Assembly (NCBI GenBank): GCA_023391695.1
Contig: JAEWAK010000062.1
Span: 6,947 to 70,946, forward strand
Source of the DNA: Bacillota bacterium
GTDB lineage: Bacteria; Bacillota; Clostridia; Lachnospirales; Lachnospiraceae
Length of the DNA stretch: 64,000 nucleotides
Direction: 5' to 3'
Shown here one piece after another: positions 44,571 through 53,926 of the stretch. The position numbers and the translations under genes are program-made. Every line of letters begins with the position of its first letter. Within the stretch, counting starts at the first letter, position 1. The notes below the pieces were generated by a model, which was not told the DNA's origin, did not search any database, and worked only from the letters and a program-made list of their open reading frames with translations.

Positions 44571-44609
44571 TCGTGTGTGTTCAGCGAAGCGGCCGCAAGG
44601 GCTGCTGCT

Positions 44610-45362
44610 TTATTTTGGTTCAAAACTAAAGTGCTTCAGATATTCTTCCAGAATCAATTCCGTAACCAAATAAAAACCGATCCTGGACGTAATATCTGCA
44701 TCTCTGTAGCTCAGTTTCCTGAAATAGGCATACAGGCTGACTGCGCTGCCGCTGGCAATCGGATTCTGGCTCATTCCTGTAAGCGTTACAATCGGCACAC
44801 CCTTAGTCTGGGCAATGTAGGAAAGCTTGCATATGATATCCGTATTACCGGAATAACTGATGAAAAAAGCTAATTGCCCCGGCATAAGGTTATTGGCATA
44901 CAGGATACAGTTATCACGGTCATCGGGGACAATGATGATTTTATTCAGATGTTCAAGCTTCTTGGCTAGATCCAGAGCCACTATTCTGGAAAGACCCAGT
45001 GCGAAAAATACCACCTGACGGCTGTTATGGATCAATGTTGCAGCTTCCTCAATGTTCTGCCGGGAATTGATCTCCAGCGTCCGTTTTAAGATATCCATTA
45101 CGGAGGTCTGCTGCCCGGCGGCTTCGATTCCATACTGTTTCTGGTCATGAATAATCTTATATTTCAACTCACTGAACCCATGGTAACCCAGTTTTTTACA
45201 GAGCCTCACAATGGAGTTCGGAGACAGATATAAATCTTCGGCTGCCTTGGCAATCTTCAGATTTTGCAACGTTGTGTAGTGCTCCAATAAATAGTTAACA
45301 ATTTTTTCTTCTGTAGGATTAAGTTTAATCCCCCGGTTTGACAGCTGGTCAAAAAAATTCAT
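44610..45362 (-). CDS. RpiR/MurR family regulator
   Basis: 250 residues from ATG 45362 (TAGGTGAGA upstream). N-terminal HTH_6 (AKAAEDLYLSPNSIVRLCKKLG) and C-terminal SIS sugar-phosphate domain (VVFFALGLSRIVALDLAKKL, AFFISYSGNT). Divergent from the PTS operon, which it likely controls in response to a phosphorylated sugar. The motif TGAAATAATAC (about 45400) and GTATTTCA (about 45502) in the shared region may be operator halves. Confidence 0.92.
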   Translation of the reverse strand: MNFFDQLSNRGIKLNPTEEKIVNYLLEHYTTLQNLKIAKAAEDLYLSPNSIVRLCKKLGYHGFSELKYKIIHDQKQYGIEAAGQQTSVMDILKRTLEINSRQNIEEAATLIHNSRQVVFFALGLSRIVALDLAKKLEHLNKIIIVPDDRDNCILYANNLMPGQLAFFISYSGNTDIICKLSYIAQTKGVPIVTLTGMSQNPIASGSAVSLYAYFRKLSYRDADITSRIGFYLVTELILEEYLKHFSFEPK

Positions 45363-45550
45363 CGTTCTCTCACCTAAGCCTTTTTTTTCTTTATGTGAAA
45401 TAATACACATTTTGTGAATTTTAATACTCTGCGTATATAAATAATAATATAACGAAAGCCTCTTGTAAATCAAAATCTAGCATATAAAATAATACTATGT
45501 ATTTCATACCGGTATTGAAATCATTACAGTTTGGAGACGGAGGTTCTTAT

Positions 45551-47146
45551 ATGAAAGAGTTTTGGCAAAAATTTGGTAAATCGCTGCTTCTGCCTATTTC
45601 CACCATAGCAATCGCTGGTATATTCAGCGGACTTGCTGCTGCCTTGCAGAACAGCGCAATTGTAGGTGAAACATTTGTAAATCTTGTATATGTCCAGAAT
45701 TTTATCGGTTTTATCCGCAGGCTGGCTGGACTGGTATTCGGAAACCTGCCTTTGTTTTTCTGCATGTCTATCGCTTTGGGCATGGCGGAGGATGAAAAAC
45801 CGACTGCGGCATTTTCTGCTGTTTTAGGGTTCCTTGTATTTCATTACACTTTAAATTACATTCTGGGACTGAACGGTATCACTGCTGAGACCACAAGTAT
45901 CAGCAGTCTGATGGATAAGGGTATGTCCCAGGTGGATGCAACCATTGAAAATGCAAACTATGAGACAATACTGGGATATTTTACACTCCGAATGAATGTA
46001 TTCGGCGGTATTCTGGTAGGCCTTGTGGTTAACGCATTACATAACCGATTCTACACAATTACGCTTCCCAGCGCTATCAACTTTTTTGGCGGAAAGCGTT
46101 TTATCCCCCTGATTACCATTGTCACCATACCGTTCGTGGGAATCGCTTCTTACTTTATCTGGCCATTCTTCAACACCATGATCGGAATGATCGGCAACTG
46201 GATCAATTCCATAGGTGTATTCGGGCCGTTTGTTTATGGTTCGGCAAACAGGCTGCTGATTCCTACCGGTCTTCACCATATATTAAACCAGGTCGTACGC
46301 TTTACTCCGGTCGGCGGAACTGCAGTCATCGACGGCCAGACTGTTATGGGGGCTCTTAACATCTTTAATACTGCAATAGCGGCAAACAGTGAAGTTCCCA
46401 ATGAAGTATTTCAGATGGGAGCACGTTATATAGGCCAGGGACATTCACTGATTGTTATCTTCGGCCTTCCTGCAGCAGCGATTGCAATGTACCGGGCTGC
46501 AGATGAGAAAAATAAGAAAAAAGTGAAAGCACTTCTTTCTGCTAGTGTTACCGCCTCTATCCTGACAGGTGTCACAGAACCGCTGGAATTTTCCTTTATG
46601 TTTGTTTCGCCGGTACTTTTCCTGTTCCATGTGATTATGACCGGCGTGGGCTACATGACTGCCGCTCTGCTCCGCTGCAGTGTAGGCGGGGTACAGGCAG
46701 GTCTCATTGATTTTACTATATTCGGTATCTTCAGGGGAGCACAGAGTAAATGGTACCTGGTAGTATTAATCGGCTTGGGTATGGCATTTATCTACTATTG
46801 CGGCTTTACTTACCTGATTAAGAGGTTCAATATCTCTACTCCCGGAAGAAATGATAATATTGATGCAGAGGACAAAAAAGCTGTCAATGTACATGCCAAA
46901 GGCGACGCAAAGCTGGCAGAGCAGATATTGGAATACCTGGGCGGAAAAGAAAATATTACCGAAATTACCAACTGCTTCACCAGGCTCCGTGTCACAATAA
47001 AGGATATGTCCCTGGTACAGGAGGCTAATTTAAAATCAACCGGCGCAACAGGTATTATCCGGCCTTCCGCCAATAACGTGCAGGTCGTCTACGGTCTGAA
47101 AGTGGAAGGGATCGCAAGAGATGTGAAAGCATTATATAAGAATTAG
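45551..47146 (+). CDS. PTS glucose/alpha-glucoside family EIICB
   Basis: 531 residues from ATG 45551 (GGAGACGGAGG upstream). IIC membrane domain of the glucose superfamily (LLPISTIAIAGIFSGLAAAL at the start, TGVTEPLEFSFMFVSPVLF later), then a IIB domain with phosphorylated C475 in ITNCFTRLRVT. No EIIA is encoded, so a general EIIA must serve it. Imports and phosphorylates a disaccharide or related sugar for the GH4 enzyme next door. Confidence 0.92.
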   Translation: MKEFWQKFGKSLLLPISTIAIAGIFSGLAAALQNSAIVGETFVNLVYVQNFIGFIRRLAGLVFGNLPLFFCMSIALGMAEDEKPTAAFSAVLGFLVFHYTLNYILGLNGITAETTSISSLMDKGMSQVDATIENANYETILGYFTLRMNVFGGILVGLVVNALHNRFYTITLPSAINFFGGKRFIPLITIVTIPFVGIASYFIWPFFNTMIGMIGNWINSIGVFGPFVYGSANRLLIPTGLHHILNQVVRFTPVGGTAVIDGQTVMGALNIFNTAIAANSEVPNEVFQMGARYIGQGHSLIVIFGLPAAAIAMYRAADEKNKKKVKALLSASVTASILTGVTEPLEFSFMFVSPVLFLFHVIMTGVGYMTAALLRCSVGGVQAGLIDFTIFGIFRGAQSKWYLVVLIGLGMAFIYYCGFTYLIKRFNISTPGRNDNIDAEDKKAVNVHAKGDAKLAEQILEYLGGKENITEITNCFTRLRVTIKDMSLVQEANLKSTGATGIIRPSANNVQVVYGLKVEGIARDVKALYKN

Positions 47147-47170
47147 CATTCTGGAAAGGACTTAAAATAA

Positions 47171-48496
47171 ATGGAACATAAATTAAAGATTACGATTGTA
47201 GGAGGCGGTTCGACCTGGACCCCGGGTATATTAAATGCATTTGTCCGCCACCTGGACTCTCTTCCTGTCACAGAACTGGTGCTTTATGATATTGATGCAG
47301 AACGCCAGGCTCCCATAGGGGGATATGCACAGCTTTTATTTCGTCAGTACGCTCCCCATGTAAAGGTTATTTACACAACTGATAAAGATACTGCCTACAA
47401 TTTTGCAGATTTTATAATGGCACAGATCCGTACGGGCGGATATAAAATGCGGGAAATGGACGAAAAGATACCGATGGAATACGGAGTTGCTGGTCAGGAA
47501 ACCTGCGGCCCCGGCGGCTTCGCCTATGGGATACGTTCCTTAAAAGATATGATTGAGATTGTAAGGGATGTACGAAAACGCAGTAAGGATGCCTGGATTT
47601 TGAACTACACCAACCCGGCCGCCATTGTAGCCTACGGTTTGCAGAGGGAATTCCCTGATGACAAAAGGATTCTCAATATCTGTGATCAACCGATCAACCT
47701 GATCCATTCCTTTGCCAAACTGCTTGCTGTACCGGCTGAAACCCTTGAGCCCTCCTATTTCGGACTTAATCATTTTGGATGGTTTACCCACCTTTACAAC
47801 CAGGAGGGCCAGGATCTGCTTCCTCAGCTGAAGGAACGGATAAAAGACAAGGGCTTTTTGCCTGCGGATGCCGCCGAACGTGACCCCTCCTGGCTGGATA
47901 CCTATGCACTGGTACAGGATATGGTCAATGATTTTGATGAATATGTGCCCTCCACCTATCTCCAGTACTATATATATCCCGAATACAAAGCTTCCAAGTT
48001 AAACCCGGACTATACCAGGGCCAACGAAGTCATGGATGGACGCGAGAAAAGGGTATTCTCGGAATGCCGACGGGCCGTCAGTCAGAACAGTCTGGAGGGA
48101 ATTCGGGTAGTGCACAATGAAGCCCACGGTGATATGATTATATCAATAGCAGAAGCGATCTACTTAAATAAAAACGCGTATTATATCGTAATGGTTAAAA
48201 ACGATGGGATTATTGAAAATCTTCCTGAGGACGCAGTTGTGGAAGTGACCTGCCTGTTGGGCAATCGGGGCCCCAAGCCATTCCACATCGGCCCTGTCTC
48301 TGCTTTTTATAAAGCACTTCTGGAAAACCAGTATGCTTATGAACGCCTTACCTGCGAAGCTTATTTTGAAGGAAGCTACACCAAGGCATTGCAGGCGCTG
48401 ACACTGAACCGTACCGTTACGGATGCCAAGAAAGCAAGGAAGATTCTGGACCGTCTGATCAAAGCCAATGAAGGCTACTGGCCCAGCCTGACTTAA
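47171..48496 (+). CDS. GH4 6-phospho-glucosidase, alpha-type
   Basis: 441-residue NAD+ and Mn2+-dependent glycosidase that opens phosphorylated disaccharides by an oxidation-elimination route. NAD loop GGGSTWTPG (residues 11-19), metal ligands C171 (NICDQPIN) and H201 (GLNHFGW), and the GQETCGPGG motif of maltose-6'-phosphate glucosidases (GlvA/MalH clade; beta enzymes have QETTGIGG). Follows the PTS gene by 24 bp and precedes ChbG. Alpha specificity is inferred from that motif. Confidence 0.9.
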   Translation: MEHKLKITIVGGGSTWTPGILNAFVRHLDSLPVTELVLYDIDAERQAPIGGYAQLLFRQYAPHVKVIYTTDKDTAYNFADFIMAQIRTGGYKMREMDEKIPMEYGVAGQETCGPGGFAYGIRSLKDMIEIVRDVRKRSKDAWILNYTNPAAIVAYGLQREFPDDKRILNICDQPINLIHSFAKLLAVPAETLEPSYFGLNHFGWFTHLYNQEGQDLLPQLKERIKDKGFLPADAAERDPSWLDTYALVQDMVNDFDEYVPSTYLQYYIYPEYKASKLNPDYTRANEVMDGREKRVFSECRRAVSQNSLEGIRVVHNEAHGDMIISIAEAIYLNKNAYYIVMVKNDGIIENLPEDAVVEVTCLLGNRGPKPFHIGPVSAFYKALLENQYAYERLTCEAYFEGSYTKALQALTLNRTVTDAKKARKILDRLIKANEGYWPSLT

Positions 48497-48513
48497 GAGA
48501 AAGGGATTTCTTT

Positions 48514-49242
48514 ATGTGTAAAATGATTATAAATGCAGATGATTTCGGTTACTCCTGTGCTGTCAATTACGGGATCATGGATGCCCATTTGAATGGGGTT
48601 CTGACCTCTGCAACGCTTTTAACCAATACGCCGGGCTTTAAGCATGCCGCAGCTCTGGTAAAAGACTGCCCCTCCCTGGGCATCGGACTTCATTTAAATA
48701 TCGCGTTCGGGCAGCCGCTTACGAAAGGCAGCACCCTGACCGGAAAAGACGGCTATTTTATTAAACCGGGCAATCTGCCTTCCTCCCACACCTATCGGAT
48801 GGAAGAGATACAGGCGGAACTTGAGGCCCAGTACCAAAGATTTGCAGAGGCTATGGGACAAAAACCAACCCACCTGGATTCCCACTTATTCACCACAGAC
48901 AGCAATCCTGTTATGGCTGCGGCAGCCAGGGAACTTGCTGAAAAATACCGGCTTCCATTGAGAAACTATGATATACCGGGATTTCCTCACGTAGATTTCG
49001 TACAGTTCCGCACATATCACGGGGAACCGGGACTGTCCTATGTATACGATAATATAGAAGATATTGCTTCCAGGCCGTATGTGGAGCTGATGAGCCATCC
49101 GGCATATGTGGATTCCTATCTGCTCAAGTCATCTTCTTATAATGTACAGCGCCTTGCAGAGCTGGATTTTCTCATAAGCAGTGAAACGAAAAAAATGATA
49201 AAAGAATATTCAATTGAATTGATCAATTACAGCCGGATATAA
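48514..49242 (+). CDS. ChbG/YdjC family sugar deacetylase
   Basis: 242 residues with the family start NADDFGYSCAVNYGI and metal-binding THLDSH. ChbG removes one acetyl group from phosphorylated chito-oligosaccharides so that ChbF (a GH4 enzyme) can act. Here it is in one operon with a PTS and GH4 enzyme, suggesting the transported sugar carries an N-acetyl group. Ends in the same family-typical helix; terminator follows. Confidence 0.9.
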   Translation: MCKMIINADDFGYSCAVNYGIMDAHLNGVLTSATLLTNTPGFKHAAALVKDCPSLGIGLHLNIAFGQPLTKGSTLTGKDGYFIKPGNLPSSHTYRMEEIQAELEAQYQRFAEAMGQKPTHLDSHLFTTDSNPVMAAAARELAEKYRLPLRNYDIPGFPHVDFVQFRTYHGEPGLSYVYDNIEDIASRPYVELMSHPAYVDSYLLKSSSYNVQRLAELDFLISSETKKMIKEYSIELINYSRI

Positions 49243-49250
49243 CCGGCGGC

Positions 49251-49331
49251 TAAGGGGTTGTTGCAAAATTCAAAATCTATCTTACTTGGAAGACCCAAGT
49301 CCGGTAAATTTTATTTTGCAACAACCCTTAT
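49251..49331 (+). terminator. Long stem terminator of the PTS operon
   Basis: TAAGGGGTTGTTGCAAAA at 49251-49268 pairs with TTTTGCAACAACCCTTA (49314-49330), one bulged G. An inner ACTTGG/CCAAGT hairpin (49284-49300) is nested within. No clean T-run follows, so it may also be a small repeat element. Remaining gap to 49590 is empty. Confidence 0.65.
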
Positions 49332-49592
49332 CCTATCTGTTCTATTCTGGATTTATTTCTTATTTTCTCTTAATTACCCCATGAATAATATTTTAGTAAC
49401 AGCTATCAGCTGATCCCTGCATTCAGTAAGGTACTCAGCGTCTTAAATAAAACAGTGCCCAAATATCGTTTGAGTTTATCAAAGTATATGAAAAGGAAAG
49501 TAAGCAAGACGCATTAGATTTGTAAGTGAAACCAAATACCCACATTATACCTGTAATTACTTAAATTGAATAATAAATCTATGAAATTTCTG

Positions 49593-49645
49593 TTGACAAA
49601 AGCGTATTACAGTTGTAATATGAAACCGTAGTACATTTGTAATAC
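49593..49645 (+). promoter_or_regulatory. BlaI-type promoter and two operators
   Basis: TTGACA 49593-49598, 17-bp spacer, TAATAT 49616-49621. ATTACAGTTGTAAT (49606-49619) overlaps the spacer and -10; a second TACAxxTGTA site (49632-49641) covers the start region. Both fit the TACA-N2-TGTA BlaI/MecI operator. Confidence 0.9.
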
Positions 49646-49664
49646 GAGAAAGGAGTGAAACGAA

Positions 49665-50033
49665 TTGAATAATATTTCTGATTCCGAGTGGAAGGTCATG
49701 AAAGTTATCTGGAAAAAGTCCCCCATATCAGGGAGCGAAATCGTGGATGAATTAACGGCAGCTACCGGCTGGAACCCCAAAACCGTACATACCCTGATTC
49801 ACCGGCTGGTGGCAAAAGGCGTGGTTACGGCCAAAAAGGAAAATACCTATTATTCTTACTATGCGGCAGTCTCCGAAGAGGAATGTGTAAAAGAAGAAAC
49901 CAGAACTTTTCTGGAAAAGTGCTTTAACGGATCTTTTAACATGCTGGTAAGTAATTTTATCAGGGACGATAAACTTTCGGACCAGGATCTGGAAGAGCTT
50001 CAGGAAATATTAAAATCAAATAAGAGAAGGTAA
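49665..50033 (+). CDS. BlaI/MecI/CopY family repressor
   Basis: 122 residues, TTG start with AAAGGAGTG upstream. Winged helix: ISDSEWKVMKVIWKKSPISG and WNPKTVHTLIHRLVAKGVV; C-terminal dimerisation helices. Such repressors are cut by a BlaR1-type protease when a cell-wall antibiotic or other signal is sensed. Next gene begins 6 bp downstream and is that partner. Confidence 0.92.
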   Translation: MNNISDSEWKVMKVIWKKSPISGSEIVDELTAATGWNPKTVHTLIHRLVAKGVVTAKKENTYYSYYAAVSEEECVKEETRTFLEKCFNGSFNMLVSNFIRDDKLSDQDLEELQEILKSNKRR

Positions 50034-50038
50034 CCAGT

Positions 50039-51898
50039 ATGAATTATTTAGTTGGAATATTTAAAGCAGTACTTTATCTTGGAGCAGTTTCGAGTGTATT
50101 AATCCTGATTATTTTACTTACGAAAAGCATATTTAAAAAAGCCATAAGTCCGAAATGGCATTATTATATATGGGTTTTGCTGATTATAAGGCTTCTGGTC
50201 CCGTATACCCCGGAAAGTTCCTTTAGCGTATTCAATCTCTTTTACACGGCTGCGGAAAAGATAAATATTCCGGTTAACGGAATCAATAATCTTCTCCAGG
50301 AGCCAACCCCTGAGGTTTTCAGTGGAGGCGCTTCCGGTATAATTGCGCCTGATCTTCAAGCGTCCACAGGAAATCAGGTGAACGGGAATGAGAATACAAA
50401 GGAGTCCGGCACTACTCCCCAAAATCCCGGCAAGGACGGCGGTAATGTGAAAGCTGCCGGCAGGTTTGGACTGCCAATGGTCCTTCTATCCGTTACCTGG
50501 CTGATGATAGTGATGTTTCTTACACTTTACATTATTTACATAAATATGGTTTTTGCCGTAAAAGTAAAGAAAAATTATATCCCGCTGAAAGATAAAAGAA
50601 TAAATGATATTCTGTTAGATTGCAAAAGCAGGATGAAAATAAACCGGCCGATTGGGCTTCTTACCACGGATCAAATGAGGGCTCCTTCCCTGTATGTGTT
50701 TTTTAAACCGGAAATACTGGTTTCCAAAGCTTATTTGAATCAGTTAAGTGATACGGAAATTGAATATATATTCCTCCATGAACTGTCTCATTATAAAAGG
50801 AAGGATATTGCCGTCAACTGGATTCTTGCCCTCTTACAGATCATCTATTTCTTTCATCCCCTCATATGGTATGCATTCCATAAAATCCATGAGGACTGTG
50901 AAATATCCTGTGATGCCAAAGCTTTAAGCTATATCAGGGAAGAGGAGTACCAAAGCTACGGCAGCACAATCATTAAGCTGATCCGTTTTTTTTCAGAGTC
51001 TAATTTTATTCCTGTGACTGCCGGGATCGGTAAAAATAAATCGAGTTATAAAAGGAGAATTATCATGATTAGTAAATTTAAAAAAAGTAAATGGACCAGT
51101 ACCCTGTTGGCATTTGTCATAATCATTACGGTTGCCCTGGCCGGTTTAACGGGCTGTAAGAAATCCCCGGAAGTGATTGATACCGCAGATTTAACGGACA
51201 CTTCAAACAGCACCGAAGACCAGGATACAATGGATAATGCAAACAGCACCCAAGACCGGGATACAACGGATAATGCAAACAGCGCCGAAAACCAGGACGC
51301 AACGGATAATACGGCTTCCGGCGGTGAAGAAACCCGGGACATTAACGAGGAAAATAATACTGGTGTCCAGGATGCCGTCGGTACAGTGATTCGGGAATCG
51401 GGCGATAAAAATACGGCAGGACCGGCAGAAGGCGCCGGCAATATACCTAATGTGGCTGAAAATAACCCCACTCCACGGGATGCGAACCCAAGGCTCACGC
51501 CAGCTGCAAGTGAAAGCAGGGAAACATATTATGGGGACTGGGTAATTAATAAGGTATTGGCTTATGGCTCTGCCGGTACTTACAGCAAAGAGGATGCGGA
51601 AAAATTAGTGGGTAAAAGTTTAAGTTTTACCGCTGACCAGGCCACCTTTTTTGGTGACGATCCCAGTTACATTGATGAAACTGCTTCGAATCCTGCCTAT
51701 ACCAGGACAGACGTTTCGGGCAGGGAATTTACAGCGGGTTACCGTATGACCTTTGAAAACTTAGGTATCGATGCGGATTCCGTTCCGAAAATTAATGTTT
51801 CGGAGGGAGACAAAACAGTTTGTGACTTCCTGGTAAAAGATGACGACACTCTGGTTCTTATAGGCGGCGGCACATATTTTGAACTGGTAAGGAAATAA
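50039..51898 (+). CDS. BlaR1/M56 family sensor protease with long C-terminal tail
   Basis: 619 residues. Membrane spans at about 5-27, 42-55, 145-168 and 349-369; zinc-protease motif HELSH (247-251) and a further Glu-bearing helix (HEDCEISCDAKAL) complete the M56 site. It would cleave the adjacent BlaI. The extracellular end has no penicillin-binding domain; instead a Ser/Thr/Asp-rich stalk with 12-residue repeats (DNA 51206-51313) and a novel 110-residue domain starting YYGDWVINKVLAYGSAG. An internal ATG at 51065 has AAAGGAGAATTATC upstream and would produce a lipoprotein (LTGC). Confidence 0.88.
   Translation: MNYLVGIFKAVLYLGAVSSVLILIILLTKSIFKKAISPKWHYYIWVLLIIRLLVPYTPESSFSVFNLFYTAAEKINIPVNGINNLLQEPTPEVFSGGASGIIAPDLQASTGNQVNGNENTKESGTTPQNPGKDGGNVKAAGRFGLPMVLLSVTWLMIVMFLTLYIIYINMVFAVKVKKNYIPLKDKRINDILLDCKSRMKINRPIGLLTTDQMRAPSLYVFFKPEILVSKAYLNQLSDTEIEYIFLHELSHYKRKDIAVNWILALLQIIYFFHPLIWYAFHKIHEDCEISCDAKALSYIREEEYQSYGSTIIKLIRFFSESNFIPVTAGIGKNKSSYKRRIIMISKFKKSKWTSTLLAFVIIITVALAGLTGCKKSPEVIDTADLTDTSNSTEDQDTMDNANSTQDRDTTDNANSAENQDATDNTASGGEETRDINEENNTGVQDAVGTVIRESGDKNTAGPAEGAGNIPNVAENNPTPRDANPRLTPAASESRETYYGDWVINKVLAYGSAGTYSKEDAEKLVGKSLSFTADQATFFGDDPSYIDETASNPAYTRTDVSGREFTAGYRMTFENLGIDADSVPKINVSEGDKTVCDFLVKDDDTLVLIGGGTYFELVRK
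51206..51313 (+). repeat. 36-bp coding tandem repeat, three units
   Basis: Units start at 51206, 51242 and 51278 and encode ST(E/Q)DxDTxDNAN-type dodecapeptides in the BlaR1 stalk. Confidence 0.85.
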
Positions 51899-52001
51899 TC
51901 GTAAAACCTAATACCCTGTGATTCGGTTCCATGAGTACTCACATATCTGTCCGGAATGAATAAAATATTGAGATAGGATTAATTATTTTGGAGGGTTTCA
52001 T

Positions 52002-52814
52002 ATGGGGTATTATGTTACGGTTGAACCGAATGTGAAATACTACGTGGAAGACCTTAACCCGGAGGGGGATAAGACAATCTTATTCCTGCACGGCTGGCCC
52101 GGAAGCCATAAGCTGTTTGAATACCAGTTTGATGTGCTGCCTAAAATGGGTTACCGGTGCATCGGTATAGATACCAGGGGCTTCGGGGAATCGGATAAGC
52201 CGTTTGGGGGTTATGATTTTGACCGCTTATCGGATGATGTCAGAGGTGTAGTGGAAGAACTTAAATTATGTGATTTTACCTTACTGGGGCATTCCAACGG
52301 AGGTGCGATCGGCTGCCGGTATATGGGGCGGCATAAAGGTTATGGGGTATCAAAGCTGGTTCTTGTTGCGGCAGCGGCGCCAAGCCTGATCAAAAGGCCT
52401 AACTTCCCCTATGGCGTGGATAAAGAAGTGATTGAGCAGTTAATTGAAGGAACTTACAGGGACCGGCCCCAGATGCTCAGGGGCTTTGGGGATAGGTTTT
52501 TTTACCAGCATACGTCACAGGCTTTCTCCGACTGGTTCTTCCAGTTAGGATTACAGGCAGCAGGCTGGGCAACGGCAACGATTCCGAATACCTGGCTGAG
52601 GGAAGTGCTTTTTAATGATTTAAGTGCGATCCGTGTCCCTACTTTAATCATACATGGTATCCATGACCTGATTGTACCCTTTTCTTTGGGGGAAATACAG
52701 AACCAATATATTAAAACATCGAAATTAGTACCGTTCCAGTTCAGCGGACATGGGGTATTTTATGATGAGAAGGACAGATTTAATGAGGTACTGACTAACT
52801 TTATTGAATGTTAG
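52002..52814 (+). CDS. Alpha/beta hydrolase
   Basis: 270 residues. Oxyanion motif HGWPGS (30-35), DTRGFGESDKP, nucleophile S98 in GHSNGG, acid Asp in HGIHDLIVP and His in FSGHGVFYD. The layout fits haloperoxidase-like or epoxide-hydrolase-like esterases; substrate unknown. ATG after TGGAGGG. It follows BlaR1 by 104 bp and could belong to the BlaI regulon, but no operator is seen in front. Confidence 0.9.
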   Translation: MGYYVTVEPNVKYYVEDLNPEGDKTILFLHGWPGSHKLFEYQFDVLPKMGYRCIGIDTRGFGESDKPFGGYDFDRLSDDVRGVVEELKLCDFTLLGHSNGGAIGCRYMGRHKGYGVSKLVLVAAAAPSLIKRPNFPYGVDKEVIEQLIEGTYRDRPQMLRGFGDRFFYQHTSQAFSDWFFQLGLQAAGWATATIPNTWLREVLFNDLSAIRVPTLIIHGIHDLIVPFSLGEIQNQYIKTSKLVPFQFSGHGVFYDEKDRFNEVLTNFIEC

Positions 52815-52849
52815 GCCGAAGGGCAGGAAAGAGACATATGACGAACCGG

Positions 52850-53042
52850 GGCGATTTGCCGCCGAGGTGACAAATCGCCGGCTTGGGGCTGTTGTAAAAT
52901 AGCATATTTACACCATTGAAAGGATGGAGTTTATTAAGGCTATTTTTGCGGCAGCCCTGTTCTTACCTTACTTAAAGCGGGAGTGAAAAGCGGACAGCTT
53001 GCTGCCTCTAACGAGGCTGCTCAGACAATCCACTTTTCACTC
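52850..53042. repeat. Three consecutive hairpins
   Basis: GGCGATTTG (52850-52858) with CAAATCGCC (52871-52879); 52886-52903 with 52939-52956 (arms like GGGCTGTTGTAAAATAGC); GAGTGAAAAG (52981-52990) with CTTTTCACTC (53033-53042). The second and third are terminator-sized but lack T-runs. Rest of 52815-53300 shows no gene. Confidence 0.7.
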
Positions 53043-53300
53043 TCGGTGTAATTTCTTTAAGTTTAAGTGTTATATAGGGACCTTTCCAACGCAAAAGTCT
53101 TCTAATTACATCCGGAAGTTCCCTCTTGGCCAGAATAATTTTCCTCTGTGGTTTGGCATGATCCAAATGAAACTATATATTGACTTTTTGGTGGACAATT
53201 CTTAAAATGAATGCTAAGATACTGATAAGTTTATCATTGGAAGCTCAACGGAAGGTTTTAAGATAATTAGTAATTAGAATTGAAAGAGAGGAAACGGATT

Positions 53301-53651
53301 ATGGCAGAGAAAGGACAGGTTCATACCCATATGGATACGGACGGTAATGAATATACCCATAGCCATGGAGAGGGAGCGGAACATAAACACAGCCATGAAC
53401 ATACCAAGGCCGTTTTAAACCGTTTATCCCGGGCCAGCGGCCATCTGGAATCGGTAAAACGGATGGTGGAAGACGGAAAGGACTGCAGTGAAGTACTGAT
53501 TCAGCTTTCCGCTGTCATTGCAGCTTTAAATAATACCGGTAAAGTTATATTACAGGACCATATCGGCCATTGCATCGTGGATGCAATTGAGTCCGGCGAT
53601 GCCACAGCCATTGAGAATCTCAATAAAGCCATAGACCGGTTTATTAAATAA
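53301..53651 (+). CDS. CsoR/RcnR family metal-sensing repressor
   Basis: 116 residues from ATG 53301 (AGAGGAAAC upstream). A His-rich N-terminus (HTHMDT, YTHSHGE, HKHSHEHTK) precedes the all-helical DUF156 domain: LNRLSRASGHLESVKRMVEDG, Cys in DCSEVLIQL, then QDHIGHC. Thus the Cys...His...Cys metal-ligand pattern of CsoR is present plus additional His near the N-terminus as in nickel/cobalt RcnR. Position before a nickel/cobalt ECF transporter favours Ni or Co sensing. Confidence 0.9.
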   Translation: MAEKGQVHTHMDTDGNEYTHSHGEGAEHKHSHEHTKAVLNRLSRASGHLESVKRMVEDGKDCSEVLIQLSAVIAALNNTGKVILQDHIGHCIVDAIESGDATAIENLNKAIDRFIK

Positions 53652-53662
53652 CCGTATTTAGG

Positions 53663-53812
53663 ATAAGGGCTGGCTGTAAGCCCATACAGTTTTAACCATA
53701 TCCCCATCCGGGGCATAGGAAGCCGAAAGTTAAGTCAAGCTCAGCCAACCAGTGTACCGACAAGTTGGTATGAATATCAGCCTGACGGTACATTAGGCGG
53801 GAGACTTTCCTG
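53663..53812 (+). ncRNA. Structured segment before the nickel/cobalt transporter
   Basis: Stems GGGCT/AGCCC (53667-53683), CCCC/GGGG (53702-53713) and TGTACCG/CGGTACA (53753-53759 with 53785-53791), in a 275-nt gap. A promoter candidate TTGTAT-16-TATAAT (53861-53888) follows, so the segment may not be in the transporter leader. No cobalamin B12-box or NiCo riboswitch core was found. Confidence 0.35.
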
Positions 53813-53926
53813 GTATGTTAAAAACAGAAAAAATATGTATTTTATATCCCCTGTACGGGCTTGTATTGTCTTTGAAAAAACATATAATAAAGGACAGTAT
53901 ATTATTTATATGGGAGGTATAATATT

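Noticed and set aside
52999..53205. 68-codon frame in the gap after the hydrolase
   Set aside because: Runs through a hairpin, lacks a ribosome site and has no protein-like pattern.
53663..53812. Cobalamin riboswitch before the nickel/cobalt transporter
   Set aside because: No B12-box or GCCACTG core; the stems found do not match.
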